Below, in pieces: positions 36,901 through 44,800 of a stretch of DNA of 64,000 nt (within the stretch, counting starts at the first letter, position 1; the number at the start of each line of letters is the position of its first letter). The notes under the pieces were generated by a model. That model searched no databases. It saw nothing but the letters and a program-made list of their open reading frames with translations, and was not told where the DNA came from. Source of the DNA: Microbacterium bovistercoris (GTDB taxonomy: Bacteria; Actinomycetota; Actinomycetes; Actinomycetales; Microbacteriaceae); NCBI RefSeq assembly GCF_003387575.1, contig NZ_QUAB01000039.1:1-64000 (forward strand), in the 5' to 3' direction. A program made the position numbers and the translations under genes.

Positions 36901-37699
36901 CCTGATGCGTGGTGGTGTGCTTGGCGAAGTCGTAGGTGCCCTTCGCGAAGGTGTTGCGCAGCACGCCATACCCCTCGGACGACATGTAGTAGGGAACGGC
37001 GTTGGGGTAGCCGTCGTCGTCCCAGTCGAAGTTGTTGGCGATGTTGATGACCGATCCGGTGTGGATCGACCGGCCGTTCTGCATGCCGCCGCCGAGGATC
37101 TGCTCGCCCTCCGCGCCCTTCAGGTGCTGGGTGGCGGAGTTCTTGCCGAACGTGATCGCCGCAGACTCGGCGAAGATCGTCGAACCGTCGGCGCGGGTGG
37201 CGGACACGGCGCCGGTGGCCCGGTCGACCGACACGGTGACGGTCTTCGAGGCGATGCGGATCACGTCGCCCTCGGCGACGTCGACCTCCGCGCCGTCGAA
37301 GGTCTTGGCGCCCACGACGATGTCGGCGGTGCGCGCCGGGTCGTTCTGCGGGGTGTTCGCCGGGTCGGTGAAGTCGCCGCTCGGATCGGCCTCGAGGCGG
37401 AAGGTGCCGTTCTCGAGGAACGTCACGCGCATCGCGCCGTGCTCGGCGGTCAGCGTGACGGATGCGCCGTCGCGCTGCACGCCGGTGATGGCGCCGATCG
37501 AGGTGCCGGCGTCGTCGACGGGGACTTCCGGCGACGCGGGATCGGGCGTGATCGGTGTGGGGGCGGACGCGGTCGTGGTGGCGGCGGATGCCGGTTCGGG
37601 CACCGAAGCGGAGACGAGCCCGAAGCCCGTCACCCCCAGTGCGATCGCGAGTCCCAGCGCACCGAAGCGGCGCCGGCAGGAAAGTGAGTTCAACGTCAT
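33905..37699 (-). CDS. Secreted GH31 glycosidase (probable alpha-galactosidase type) with NEW3 and NPCBM modules
   Basis: The 1264-residue protein has an export signal (CRRRFGALGLAIALGVTGFG, cleavage after PASA), a GH31 N-terminal beta domain, and the catalytic barrel with predicted nucleophile Asp401 (RKLDVAWVG) and acid/base Asp452 (QWTGDHSGN). GH31 C-terminal beta domains follow, then a NEW3 domain (about 815-895) and a C-terminal NPCBM domain (about 1115-1264). NEW3 and NPCBM are typical of extracellular alpha-galactosidases, and the catalytic segment resembles the GH31 alpha-galactosidase branch, but alpha-glucosidase activity is possible. ATG 37699 with AGGAGACG is chosen over 37759. 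It is a monocistronic gene of the galactoside region. Confidence 0.82.
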   Translation of the reverse strand: MTLNSLSCRRRFGALGLAIALGVTGFGLVSASVPEPASAATTTASAPTPITPDPASPEVPVDDAGTSIGAITGVQRDGASVTLTAEHGAMRVTFLENGTFRLEADPSGDFTDPANTPQNDPARTADIVVGAKTFDGAEVDVAEGDVIRIASKTVTVSVDRATGAVSATRADGSTIFAESAAITFGKNSATQHLKGAEGEQILGGGMQNGRSIHTGSVINIANNFDWDDDGYPNAVPYYMSSEGYGVLRNTFAKGTYDFAKHTTTHQERRFDAYYFVGDYAQSLESYTQLTGRPMMPPVYALEYGDADCYNRSSPTYSGSRHPDKLRTPQALEIAKDFVENDMPGGWMLVNDGYGCEYQELPETVEAIEKETGLKTGLWTQRSLTNQEYEVGEAGVRLRKLDVAWVGSGYRLALTGCEAAHDGIEKYSDARGTSLMVEGWAGSQRCGMQWTGDHSGNLDAVRWQISALTGAGNSGLAFSTGDVDGIFGGSAESYVRDLQWKAFAPALYSMSGWASVDKRPWLYGDEATKINRSYLQLRQRLMPYIYTLAAESHRSGLPMMRSLALEYPKDPGSYSAEANNEFLLGSDYLVAPVFTKTEVRNGIYLPKGTRWVDYWTGKLYEGGQVLNGHPAPLDKLPIFVRAGALVPQGITARNASLVPADSPVTLSVFPQGESSFSLYEDDQVTRAYADGASSTQEFTVDAPEAGKKGSVVIGIGKRAGSYDGKADARPYVIEAHTGSAPANVAIDGKGLEQAASREALDAASSGWFFDAENAGGVIVVKVPALASSASAEVVLAATSAVGGRDADLTAASVSVGLEDRVFQGDTTTVEATFRNTGTKKKENVTLTAQLPEGWTLISSEGEKAALVEPGASFTATFDAKVTDAAAADLQTVTVVADYTAQKTAQQTSGANQLYVAYGSLAGAYNADAVTTLTTAKPGDFDGGGATFSAEALERAGVTPGSTVTVGTGDAAIAYTWPNPAGAKDSVAPAGQTIALAGKGTHLAVLASAASGGGVNPALELHYADGTVSKQNVFFPNWLPQASGLGGASVAITSLGRNSATNSNVYEYSTYKYQVYSNLVRLNPAKELAYVVLPTESRLKIFDWKVVDQPMPPAPSGTVYASDLDWISATNGWGVIGKDVANKDSASSPDLPLAINYVDPATGTSPTYEKGLGVHAASKVTYFLGGKCSTFTASVGLEKNFSGNVIFTVDTDGTNRYQSRTFTPGFAPEEVKVDVTGVQYIDLNVTAPGSINGAHGVWGDALFTCE

Positions 37700-37718
37700 C
37701 GTCTCCTCGTTGTGATTG

Positions 37719-37741
37719 TTTGTGCATCTGGGGTGCGCAAA
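37719..37741. promoter_or_regulatory. Candidate operator upstream of the GH31 gene
   Basis: TTTGTGCA (37719-37726) and TGCGCAAA (37734-37741) form an 8-bp dyad with one mismatch around 7 nt, 20-42 bp upstream of the GH31 ATG. A minus-strand -35 TTGACC lies at 37780-37775. LacI-type regulators bind such dyads; which regulator acts here is inference. Confidence 0.45.
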
Positions 37742-37815
37742 GCAGTCATATCGAATCACTCTTTTCCCCGATCGGTCAAGGGATGGCCGGAACCCGGCCC
37801 GGATAGGATCGAGGG

Positions 37816-38262
37816 GTGCCAGTGAACCCAGAACTGGTCGGCCGGGAGTTCCCGCCGACGTCCCCCTATCTCGTCGGGCGTGAGAAGGTGCGCGAGTTCG
37901 CGCGTGCGGTCTTCGCCGACGCGCCCGTGCACATCGACGTCGAGGCCGCGCGCGCAGCCGGCTACGCCGACGTGGTCGCGCCGCCGACCTTCGCGATGGT
38001 CATCCAGGACCACACGCTGCAGCAGCTGCTGTCGCTCGAGGACTCCGGCATCGTGCTGGCGCGCACCATCCACGCCGAGCAGAAGTTCACGTACACCCGG
38101 CCCATCGTCGCCGGCGACGAGCTCACCGGGCAGCTGCGGGTCACCGGCATCCGCACGCTCGGCGGCAACGCGATGATCACCAGCGAGGCCGAGATCACCG
38201 ATGCCGACGGCTCGCACGTCGTCACCGCGACCAGCGTGCTGCTGGTCGGAGAGGGGGAGTGA
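37816..38262 (+). CDS. MaoC-fold (FAS1-like) dehydratase subunit, HadA/HadC type
   Basis: The 148-residue hot-dog fold protein resembles the N-terminal MaoC-like subunit of mycobacterial (3R)-hydroxyacyl-ACP dehydratases (LVGREKVREFARAVFADAPV, YADVVAPPTFAMVIQ). It lacks the catalytic Asp/His and would pair with the next gene product. The start is GTG at 37816, exactly 6 nt after a -10 TAGGAT (37804-37809), so the mRNA is probably leaderless. It overlaps the following gene. Confidence 0.8.
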   Translation: MPVNPELVGREFPPTSPYLVGREKVREFARAVFADAPVHIDVEAARAAGYADVVAPPTFAMVIQDHTLQQLLSLEDSGIVLARTIHAEQKFTYTRPIVAGDELTGQLRVTGIRTLGGNAMITSEAEITDADGSHVVTATSVLLVGEGE

Positions 38263-38675
38263 TGGGCCTCGTAGTCGGAGACGTCATCGCCGAGCGCACC
38301 GTGCACCTCACGCGGGAGTCGCTGGTTCGCTACGCCGGAGCGTCCGGTGACTTCAACCCCATCCACTACCGCGACGACGTCGCGGCGGAGGTCGGTCTGC
38401 CCGGCGTGCTCGCGCACGGCATGCTGACGATGGGGCTCGCCTCGTCCGTCGTGGTGTCCGCGCTCTATGAGTCAGGCGCGAGCGACGTGGCGAAGATCGT
38501 CGACTACGGCGTCCGTTTCACCAAGCCCGTCGTCGTCGACCCCCGGGAGGGCGCCGACGTGACGGTGGTCGCCAAGGTCGCGGCCGTCGACGACGAGACC
38601 GCGCGGATCGACCTGAAGGTCACGCACGGCGAGACCACCGTGCTGGCCAAGGCGCAGCTGCGCGTCGCACTGTGA
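38262..38675 (+). CDS. MaoC-fold dehydratase catalytic subunit, HadB type
   Basis: The 137-residue protein carries the hydratase 2 motif with the catalytic Asp and His (YAGASGDFNPIHYRDD). With the preceding subunit it would dehydrate 3-hydroxyacyl-ACP or -CoA. In mycobacteria HadAB serves mycolate chain extension; Microbacteriaceae do not make mycolates, so a role in general fatty acid synthesis is more likely. It overlaps both neighbours (TGATG at the start, GTGA with murB). Confidence 0.82.
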   Translation: MGLVVGDVIAERTVHLTRESLVRYAGASGDFNPIHYRDDVAAEVGLPGVLAHGMLTMGLASSVVVSALYESGASDVAKIVDYGVRFTKPVVVDPREGADVTVVAKVAAVDDETARIDLKVTHGETTVLAKAQLRVAL

Positions 38676-39805
38676 CCGAGATCACGCCGATCCCGCTGCG
38701 CGAGCTGACCACGCTGCGCACCGGCGGCGCGCCCGAACGGATGCGCGAGGCAGCCACCGCCGCCGAGTTGATCGCCGAGCTGCAGACGGTCTGGGCCGCC
38801 GGCGACGAGTGGTTCGTGCTCGGCGGCGGGTCGAACCTGTTCGCCGGCGACGCCGGCTTCGAGGGCACCGTCATCCGCGTGCTCACCCGTGGCATCGAGG
38901 AGCTCCCGTCGCCGCACGACGGCCGGGTGCGGCTGCGCGTGCAGGCCGGGCACGACTGGGACCACCTGGTCGCCTACGCGGTCGAGCGCGGCTACGCCGG
39001 CATCGAGGCGATGAGCGGCATCCCGGGCACGGTCGGCGCCGCCCCCGTGCAGAACGTGGGCGCCTACGGCCAGGAGATCCAGGAGACGCTCGTCGAGGTC
39101 GAGCTGATCGACGAGTACGCGGAGAGCCCGGTCATCGTCCCGGCATCCGAATTGGCCCTCGGCTTCCGCACCTCCGTGCTCAAGCACCACTACGGTGGTG
39201 TGCCGCAGCGCCGCGCCGTGATCCTCAGCGTCACCCTCGACCTCGCCGTCACCGATGGCACGCGGGTGGTGCGCGGGGAGCAGCTGCGCCGCGCGCTCGG
39301 TCTCGAGGACGCGAGCGCCGTGCCGCTGGCCTGGGTGCGCTCCACCATCCTCTCCACGCGTGCCCAGAAGGGGATGCTGCTGAACCCCGACGACCCCGAC
39401 ACCGCGAGTGCCGGCTCGTTCTTCCAGAACGCGATCGTGCCGGAGTCGGTCGCGAGGACGCTGCCGGCCGAATGCCCGCGCTGGCCCGTCACCCCGGACC
39501 TCGACGCGGTCACGGTGATCCCGCTCTCGGGATTCACCGGCGCGGTGCCGCCGCTCGCGGCGGCGCAGGCCGACGTGAAGGTCAGCGCCGCCTGGCTGAT
39601 CGAGCACTCCGGCATCCGCAAGGGATTCAAACTGCCGCGCTCGCGCGCGGGCGTCTCGACCAAGCACGCCCTCGCCCTCACCAACCGCGGCGGGGCGACC
39701 GCCGCCGAGGTGTCGGAACTGGCCCGCTTCATCCAGAGCCGCGTGCACGCCGAGTACGGGCTGCTGCTGCAGCCCGAACCGGTGCTGGTGGAGGTCGAGC
39801 TCTGA
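38672..39805 (+). CDS. murB: UDP-N-acetylenolpyruvoylglucosamine reductase
   Basis: The 377-residue FAD enzyme reduces UDP-GlcNAc-enolpyruvate to UDP-MurNAc, the second committed step of peptidoglycan synthesis. FAD-binding motifs include LGGGSNLFAGDAGFEGTV and IPGTVGAAPVQNVGAYGQE; the proton-donor Ser lies in SAGSFFQNAIV. The GTG start overlaps the HadB-like stop by 4 bp, so the three genes form one operon. Confidence 0.93.
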   Translation: MTEITPIPLRELTTLRTGGAPERMREAATAAELIAELQTVWAAGDEWFVLGGGSNLFAGDAGFEGTVIRVLTRGIEELPSPHDGRVRLRVQAGHDWDHLVAYAVERGYAGIEAMSGIPGTVGAAPVQNVGAYGQEIQETLVEVELIDEYAESPVIVPASELALGFRTSVLKHHYGGVPQRRAVILSVTLDLAVTDGTRVVRGEQLRRALGLEDASAVPLAWVRSTILSTRAQKGMLLNPDDPDTASAGSFFQNAIVPESVARTLPAECPRWPVTPDLDAVTVIPLSGFTGAVPPLAAAQADVKVSAAWLIEHSGIRKGFKLPRSRAGVSTKHALALTNRGGATAAEVSELARFIQSRVHAEYGLLLQPEPVLVEVEL

Positions 39806-39825
39806 GCTCGTTCTAAGCTCGAAGG

Positions 39826-40746
39826 GTGCTCGACACTCTCACCGGATTCGCCGTCGTCGGGCTGGCGATCGCCGTCGGGTACGTCATCGGCCGCATCGAC
39901 CTGCTCGGCCCGCACGCGCGCGGGGTGCTCAGCAGACTGACGTTCTTCGTGCTGTCGCCGTTCCTGCTCTTCACCGTGCTGGCCCAGGCCGATGCCCGGG
40001 TGCTGTTCTCCGCGCTGCTCCCGGTGTCGGCGATCGCGGCGGTCGTCGTCATCGGGCTGTACGTGCTGGTGGCGAAGCTCGTCTGGAAGCGCGCCGCGGG
40101 GGAGACCGTGATCGGCGCGCTCTCCGCGGGGCAGGTGAACTCGAACAACATCGGCATTCCGCTGTCGCTCTACCTGCTCGGCAGTGCGGCGTATCCGGCG
40201 CCGGTGATCCTCATGCAGCTGCTGATCTTCACACCCGTCTCGCTGACGATCCTCGACACGGTGACCGGCGGGCGCACCTCTCTGGGGCGCACGGTGCTGC
40301 GCACCGCGACCAACCCGATCATCCTCGGATCGGCGCTCGGCACCCTGGTGTCGGTGCTCGGTATCGAACTGCCGCCGATCGTCATCGATCCGATCACCCT
40401 GCTCGCGAACGCGTGCGTGCCGGTGCTGCTGATCAGCTACGGCATCTCGCTGCACGGGCAGCGGGTGCTCGGCGCGTCGGGGCGACGACGCGACGTGCTG
40501 CTGGCGAGCACGCTGAAGCTGCTCGTCATGCCGGTGATCGCCTGGCTGGTCGCGCAGTTCGTCTTCGGCCTGTCCGCGCACGAGGTGCTGATCGTCGTGG
40601 TGCTCGCGGCACTGCCCACGGCGCAGAACGTGTTCAACTACTCGCAGCGCTACGACGTCGGCGAAGCGATCTCCCGCGACACGGTCTTCATCACGACCAT
40701 CGGCTGCGTGCCCGTGCTGCTGGGCGCCGCCCTGCTGCTGGGGTGA
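39826..40746 (+). CDS. AEC (auxin efflux carrier) family transporter
   Basis: The 306-residue protein has about ten membrane helices in the AEC/PIN arrangement, with a conserved Asn in SAGQVNSNNIGIPLSLYLLG and the C-terminal repeat ending PTAQNVFNYSQRY. Bacterial members export small organic acids or amino acids; the substrate is not predictable. The start is GTG with no Shine-Dalgarno but a -10 TAAGCT exactly 6 nt upstream (39814-39819), pointing to a leaderless message. Confidence 0.85.
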   Translation: MLDTLTGFAVVGLAIAVGYVIGRIDLLGPHARGVLSRLTFFVLSPFLLFTVLAQADARVLFSALLPVSAIAAVVVIGLYVLVAKLVWKRAAGETVIGALSAGQVNSNNIGIPLSLYLLGSAAYPAPVILMQLLIFTPVSLTILDTVTGGRTSLGRTVLRTATNPIILGSALGTLVSVLGIELPPIVIDPITLLANACVPVLLISYGISLHGQRVLGASGRRRDVLLASTLKLLVMPVIAWLVAQFVFGLSAHEVLIVVVLAALPTAQNVFNYSQRYDVGEAISRDTVFITTIGCVPVLLGAALLLG

Positions 40747-40766
40747 GCGGAGGGTACGCTCGCAGG

Positions 40767-41165
40767 ATGAGCGGACTCGTCCCATACATCCTGTTCCCCG
40801 GCACCGCAGCCGAGGCGCTGCCGTTCTACCGCTCGGTATTCGGCGGTGAGCTCACGACGTTCACCTACGCGCAGTTCGAGCGCACCGACGGGCCGGGCGA
40901 TCAGATTGCGCACGGGATGCTGACCGGCGGCCCTGTCGCGCTCTCCGGCGCTGACGCGGGGGCCGACGACGACGCGGTGCAGATGAACGGGATGTTCTTC
41001 TCGCTGCTCGGCACCGCCGACCCGGAGACGCTCACGACCTGGTTCTACGCGCTCGCCGAAGGCGGCCGCGTGATCGACCCGCTGCAGAAGCGGCCATGGG
41101 GCGACCACGACGGCACGCTCGTGGACCGCTACGGGGTGCGCTGGCTGATCGGCTACGAGGGCTGA
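40767..41165 (+). CDS. VOC/PhnB-like family protein
   Basis: The 132-residue protein resembles the PhnB-like branch of the vicinal oxygen chelate superfamily (ILFPGTAAEALPFYRSVFGG, DRYGVRWLIGYEG). It probably has a glyoxalase fold without a proven reaction. The ATG lies exactly 6 nt after TACGCT (40755-40760), so it may be leaderless. A convergent hairpin follows. Confidence 0.8.
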   Translation: MSGLVPYILFPGTAAEALPFYRSVFGGELTTFTYAQFERTDGPGDQIAHGMLTGGPVALSGADAGADDDAVQMNGMFFSLLGTADPETLTTWFYALAEGGRVIDPLQKRPWGDHDGTLVDRYGVRWLIGYEG

Positions 41166-41187
41166 TCGCGCCGACGCCCCCTCTGGC

Positions 41188-41233
41188 CGCCGACGCCCCC
41201 GCGTAGCGCCGCGGCTCCGAGGGGGCGTCGGCG
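41188..41233. terminator. 13-bp bidirectional hairpin between VOC and GH36 genes
   Basis: Arms 41188-41200 and 41221-41233 (CGCCGACGCCCCC and its complement) are perfect; the 20-nt loop can fold further (GCGCCGCG). It separates convergent genes. Confidence 0.7.
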
Positions 41234-41246
41234 GTACGGAGGGGCG

Positions 41247-42932
41247 TCAGCGTAGCGCTGTGACGCTCCACGGGCGCACCTCGATCGCGCACTCCGCCTC
41301 GAGCCCGAACCGGGCGGGGTCGCCGGATGTCACGCGGTAGGGCAGGGCGCTCGCCGCAGTGCCGTTGATGAGCACGAGGCGTTCGACGCCGTCGAGGTCG
41401 AGCTCGAGGATGCGCTCCTGGTACGCCGCGACGACGAGCACGCCGTCGAGACGGGACGCGATGACTGGATATCCCTCGCCGGGCAGGGCGGCGGTGATCG
41501 TGCCGCGGACGAGCACGTCGCGCAGCCCGCGCCAGACGTCGAGCAGACCGCGCACGAGTTCACGCTGATCCGCGGGCAGCGAGGCCATCGGCATCGAGAA
41601 CTGCGGCACCGAGAAGAACGCGTTCAGCACCTGGCGGGCCGCGGCATCGACGCCGGCTCGCGGGTCCCACATGATCGGGTCGGAGTGCACCACCTGATCG
41701 GTGGCGAACAGCCGGAGGTCGACGCTGGAGCGGCGGTTCTGATCGGCGTCGGCGGGGCAGTCGGTGACCCGGATGACGTCGGCGTACCCGGCGATCGCGG
41801 GGGAGACGTACGGCTGGCGATACTCGATCAGAGATCCCGGCCGGGTGCGCTCCGCCGCGGCCGAGATGTCAGCGAGCAGCACCCTCATCGCCTCGCCGAC
41901 GTCGGCGATGTCACCGGGGGACTCGGTGCCGGCGTAGACCATCGCGTTGTTCAGGAAGTCGACCTTCAGGCCGTCCAGCGCGTAGTCGGCCATGAGCCGG
42001 GCGCAGGTCTCCGCGAGGTGCTCGCGCACCTGCGGGATGCGCGGATCCAGCACGTGTGCGCGCAAGCCTGCTGAGTGGTGCGGCGCGTACTGCGAGAGCC
42101 GGGAGAAGGCCTCGCTCTGTGCGCCGAGCAGCAGCGGCGCCACCCAGAGGATGACACCCATCCCCGCCTCGTGCAGCTCCTCGACGCTGCCGCGCAGGTC
42201 GGGGAACTTCGTCTCGTCCGGCACCCAGTCGCCGCATCCGGCGTACCAGCGCCCGTCGCCGAAACGCTGCCAGCCGTCGTCGATGAAGACCGAACGGCAT
42301 CCGATCTCACGGGCCCGCAGCGCCTCGTCGCGGATGATGTCCGCGCTGATGCGCTGCGAGTAGGAGTACCACGAGGAGTACACCGGCTCGACGGCGTAGG
42401 GCGACACCGGCCGCGACGGCAGCCCCGCGCGGAGCCGTCGCGACAACAGGCGCACGGCGTCGCCGTACGGCTCCCGATCGGCGACGAACAGCAGGACGAC
42501 CTCTCCGTCGGCATCCGTCATCGAGTCGTCGAGCGCGACGCGCGCGACGAACGACTTGGACTCCTCCGAGACGCCGTACTCGATCCGCCCGCTGGCGACC
42601 ATGCTGTCCAACGCGATGCCGACCTGCGCACTGCCGTCGACGTCGCAGAGCACCAGCAGGGGCACCGACCGCACGGCGCCGAAGGATTCGGAACCGGCCC
42701 AGTCCGCGGGCAGTCCGCGGCTGTCCGCGCCGCCGTGCCAGACGCCGGAGGCGTTGCCGAGCGGGCCCTCCAGCATGATCTGACCCGGACCGGCCACGCG
42801 GAGGCGCACCTCGAACAGGGCGCCGATGCGTTCGGCGGAGAGGGTGCGGGCCCGGCCGCCCACCCCCAGCGAGAAGCCGCGTGAGAGCGGCGTCCACTGG
42901 ACGGTGTCGAGGTCGTTGTCTTCGAGGAGCAC
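41247..42932 (-). CDS. GH36-type alpha-galactosidase-like glycosidase
   Basis: The 561-residue cytoplasmic protein has an N-terminal beta domain and a clan GH-D barrel: SSWYSYSQRISADIIRDEA, FIDDGWQRFGDG, the nucleophile Asp in LDGLKVDFLNN and an acid/base candidate Asp in DVIRVTDCPADADQN. It is shorter than typical GH36 enzymes and diverges from them, so alpha-galactosidase activity is likely but not certain. The start is GTG with AAGGA at about 7 bp. It is the last gene of the ABC transporter operon, so it would act on the imported sugar. Confidence 0.82.
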   Translation of the reverse strand: MLLEDNDLDTVQWTPLSRGFSLGVGGRARTLSAERIGALFEVRLRVAGPGQIMLEGPLGNASGVWHGGADSRGLPADWAGSESFGAVRSVPLLVLCDVDGSAQVGIALDSMVASGRIEYGVSEESKSFVARVALDDSMTDADGEVVLLFVADREPYGDAVRLLSRRLRAGLPSRPVSPYAVEPVYSSWYSYSQRISADIIRDEALRAREIGCRSVFIDDGWQRFGDGRWYAGCGDWVPDETKFPDLRGSVEELHEAGMGVILWVAPLLLGAQSEAFSRLSQYAPHHSAGLRAHVLDPRIPQVREHLAETCARLMADYALDGLKVDFLNNAMVYAGTESPGDIADVGEAMRVLLADISAAAERTRPGSLIEYRQPYVSPAIAGYADVIRVTDCPADADQNRRSSVDLRLFATDQVVHSDPIMWDPRAGVDAAARQVLNAFFSVPQFSMPMASLPADQRELVRGLLDVWRGLRDVLVRGTITAALPGEGYPVIASRLDGVLVVAAYQERILELDLDGVERLVLINGTAASALPYRVTSGDPARFGLEAECAIEVRPWSVTALR

Positions 42933-42963
42933 AGATGGTCCTTTGCGTCGTGGAGGGAGGGCG

Positions 42964-43806
42964 CTACTGCTTGACGGCGCCGGCGAGGATGCCGGCGACG
43001 AACTGGCGCTGGAGGAACAGGAACAGGATGAGGATCGGCAGCATCGACAGCATCGTGCCGGTGAGCAGCTGGCCGTAGTCGGTGCTGCTGACGCCCTGCA
43101 GGGTCGCCAGCGCCACCGGGATCGTGTACGCGTCCGGCGAGCGCAGCACGACGAGCGGGAACACGAACGCGTTCCACTGCCCGAGGAACAGGAAGATCGC
43201 GAGCGCGGAGAGAGCGGGGCGGACCGTGGGGATCACGATGCGCATCAGCAGGCGGAACTCGCCGGCGCCGTCGACGCGGGCCGCCTGGATCAGTTCGCCG
43301 GGTATCGAGGTCATCGCCTGCCGCATCAGGAAGACGCCGAACGGCATCGCGAGGCCGGGCAGGATGATGGCCTGATAGGTGTCCAGCCAGCCCAGCCACA
43401 CCATGATCTGGAACAGCGGCACCAGCGTCACCTGCGAGGGCAGTGCGAGGGTCACCAGCAGGATGCCGAACATCACGTTCTTGCCGCGGAACTCGAACTT
43501 CGCGAACGCGTAGCCGGCCGCGGTGCAGACGATCAGCCCGAGCACGGTGTAGATGCTCGCCACGAGCACCGAGTTGAGCACCGAGCGGCCGAACATCGTG
43601 TCCTGGAACAGGCCGGTGACGTTGTCCCAGAACGCGTCGCCGGGCAGGAAGTTCGGCGGGGTCGCGAAGATGTCCCTCGACGGATAGGTGGTGGCGATGA
43701 TCAGCCAGTAGAACGGCAGCGCCATGAACACGGCGCCGGCGGCGATCGCGGTGGTCAGCACCAGCGAGCGGCCCGTGCGGCGGGGGCCGGCCTGGACGGT
43801 GGTCAT
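42964..43806 (-). CDS. Sugar ABC transporter permease (MalG-like)
   Basis: The 280-residue permease has six helices and the EAA loop (AARVDGAGEFRLLMRIVIPT) that docks the ATPase. It belongs to the CUT1 family of carbohydrate importers. ATG 43806 overlaps the preceding permease by 4 bp; longer frames upstream run through that gene. No ATPase gene is present in the region, so it probably shares a distant MsmK-like subunit. Confidence 0.92.
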   Translation of the reverse strand: MTTVQAGPRRTGRSLVLTTAIAAGAVFMALPFYWLIIATTYPSRDIFATPPNFLPGDAFWDNVTGLFQDTMFGRSVLNSVLVASIYTVLGLIVCTAAGYAFAKFEFRGKNVMFGILLVTLALPSQVTLVPLFQIMVWLGWLDTYQAIILPGLAMPFGVFLMRQAMTSIPGELIQAARVDGAGEFRLLMRIVIPTVRPALSALAIFLFLGQWNAFVFPLVVLRSPDAYTIPVALATLQGVSSTDYGQLLTGTMLSMLPILILFLFLQRQFVAGILAGAVKQ

Positions 43807-44789
43807 GACTTCTCCCGGAAGAGTCGGAACTGGATCAGCGAGATGACGCCGATGATGAGGGTGAGGACGTAGCCGATCGCCGAGGCGTACCCGAAGTCGA
43901 AGTACTGGAAGCCGTTCTGGTACAGGTACATGCCCACGGTGAGGGTGGCGTTCAGCGGACCGCCGTTGGTGATCACGAACGGCTCGTCGAACAGCTGCAG
44001 CGTGCCGATGGTGGACAGGATCACCGTGAGGACGATCGCCGGGCGCAGGCCGGGCAGGGTGACGTGCCAGAACTGCTTGCGCGCATTCGCTCCGTCGACG
44101 GATGCCGCCTCGTATAGCTCGGTGGGGATCGCCTGCAACTGGGCGAGATAGATGATCGCGCTCTGACCGGTGTAGTGCCAGGTCATCGCGAGGACGATGG
44201 AGATCTTCGCCCAGAACGGGTCCGTGAGCCAGGGCACCGGCCCGATGCCGATGTAGCCGAGCAGCTGGTTGACGAAGCCGTCCTGAGAGTTGAACAGGGC
44301 ACTGAACAGGATGCCGTAGGCCACAAGGCCCATCACGATCGGCACGAAGTACAGCGTGCGCCACAGCGCGCGGAACTTCAGCAGCACTGAGTTGAAGGCG
44401 ACCGCGAGCACGATCGCGAGCGCGAGCATGATCGGCACCTGCACGATCAGGATGACGAAGGTGTTCCACAGCGCCGTGTAGAACAGCGGGTCCTGGAACA
44501 GCCGGGTGTAATTGGCCAGGCCCGAGAAGACCGCCTCGCCGTCGGTGTTGGTGGTGAAGCTCTGCCAGAGGGCGCTGATGTAGGGGAAGACCGTGAATGC
44601 CGCGAACAGGGCGATGGTCGGGAGCAGCAGCGCGTAGGGGACGTAGCGCGGGTAGCCGACGCTGCCACGACGGCGCGGCCTGGGCGGCTGCGCGACAGGG
44701 CGGGGCTCCGTGGTGCGCGGTGCGGATGGTGCGGTGATGGTCACGATGTCGTCGCGGGTTCCGGCGCCCGGAGGCGCCGGAACCCGCAT
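43803..44789 (-). CDS. Sugar ABC transporter permease (MalF-like)
   Basis: The roughly 328-residue CUT1 permease has six helices after a Pro/Arg-rich cytoplasmic N terminus (RTTEPRPVAQPPRPRRRG) and the EAA loop EAASVDGANARKQFWHVTLP. The start is uncertain: ATG 44789 lies inside a hairpin and has AGAAAGG too close, while a GTG at 44744 has no Shine-Dalgarno. It is the second gene of the importer operon. Confidence 0.88.
   Translation of the reverse strand: MRVPAPPGAGTRDDIVTITAPSAPRTTEPRPVAQPPRPRRRGSVGYPRYVPYALLLPTIALFAAFTVFPYISALWQSFTTNTDGEAVFSGLANYTRLFQDPLFYTALWNTFVILIVQVPIMLALAIVLAVAFNSVLLKFRALWRTLYFVPIVMGLVAYGILFSALFNSQDGFVNQLLGYIGIGPVPWLTDPFWAKISIVLAMTWHYTGQSAIIYLAQLQAIPTELYEAASVDGANARKQFWHVTLPGLRPAIVLTVILSTIGTLQLFDEPFVITNGGPLNATLTVGMYLYQNGFQYFDFGYASAIGYVLTLIIGVISLIQFRLFREKS
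44754..44787 (-). terminator. 15-bp hairpin between binding protein and permease genes
   Basis: Arms 44754-44768 and 44773-44787 are perfectly complementary around a 4-nt loop, immediately downstream of the binding-protein stop on the minus strand. There is no U tract. Such hairpins commonly keep the binding-protein mRNA abundant over the permease mRNAs. Confidence 0.65.
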
Positions 44790-44800
44790 CCTTTCTCGGG

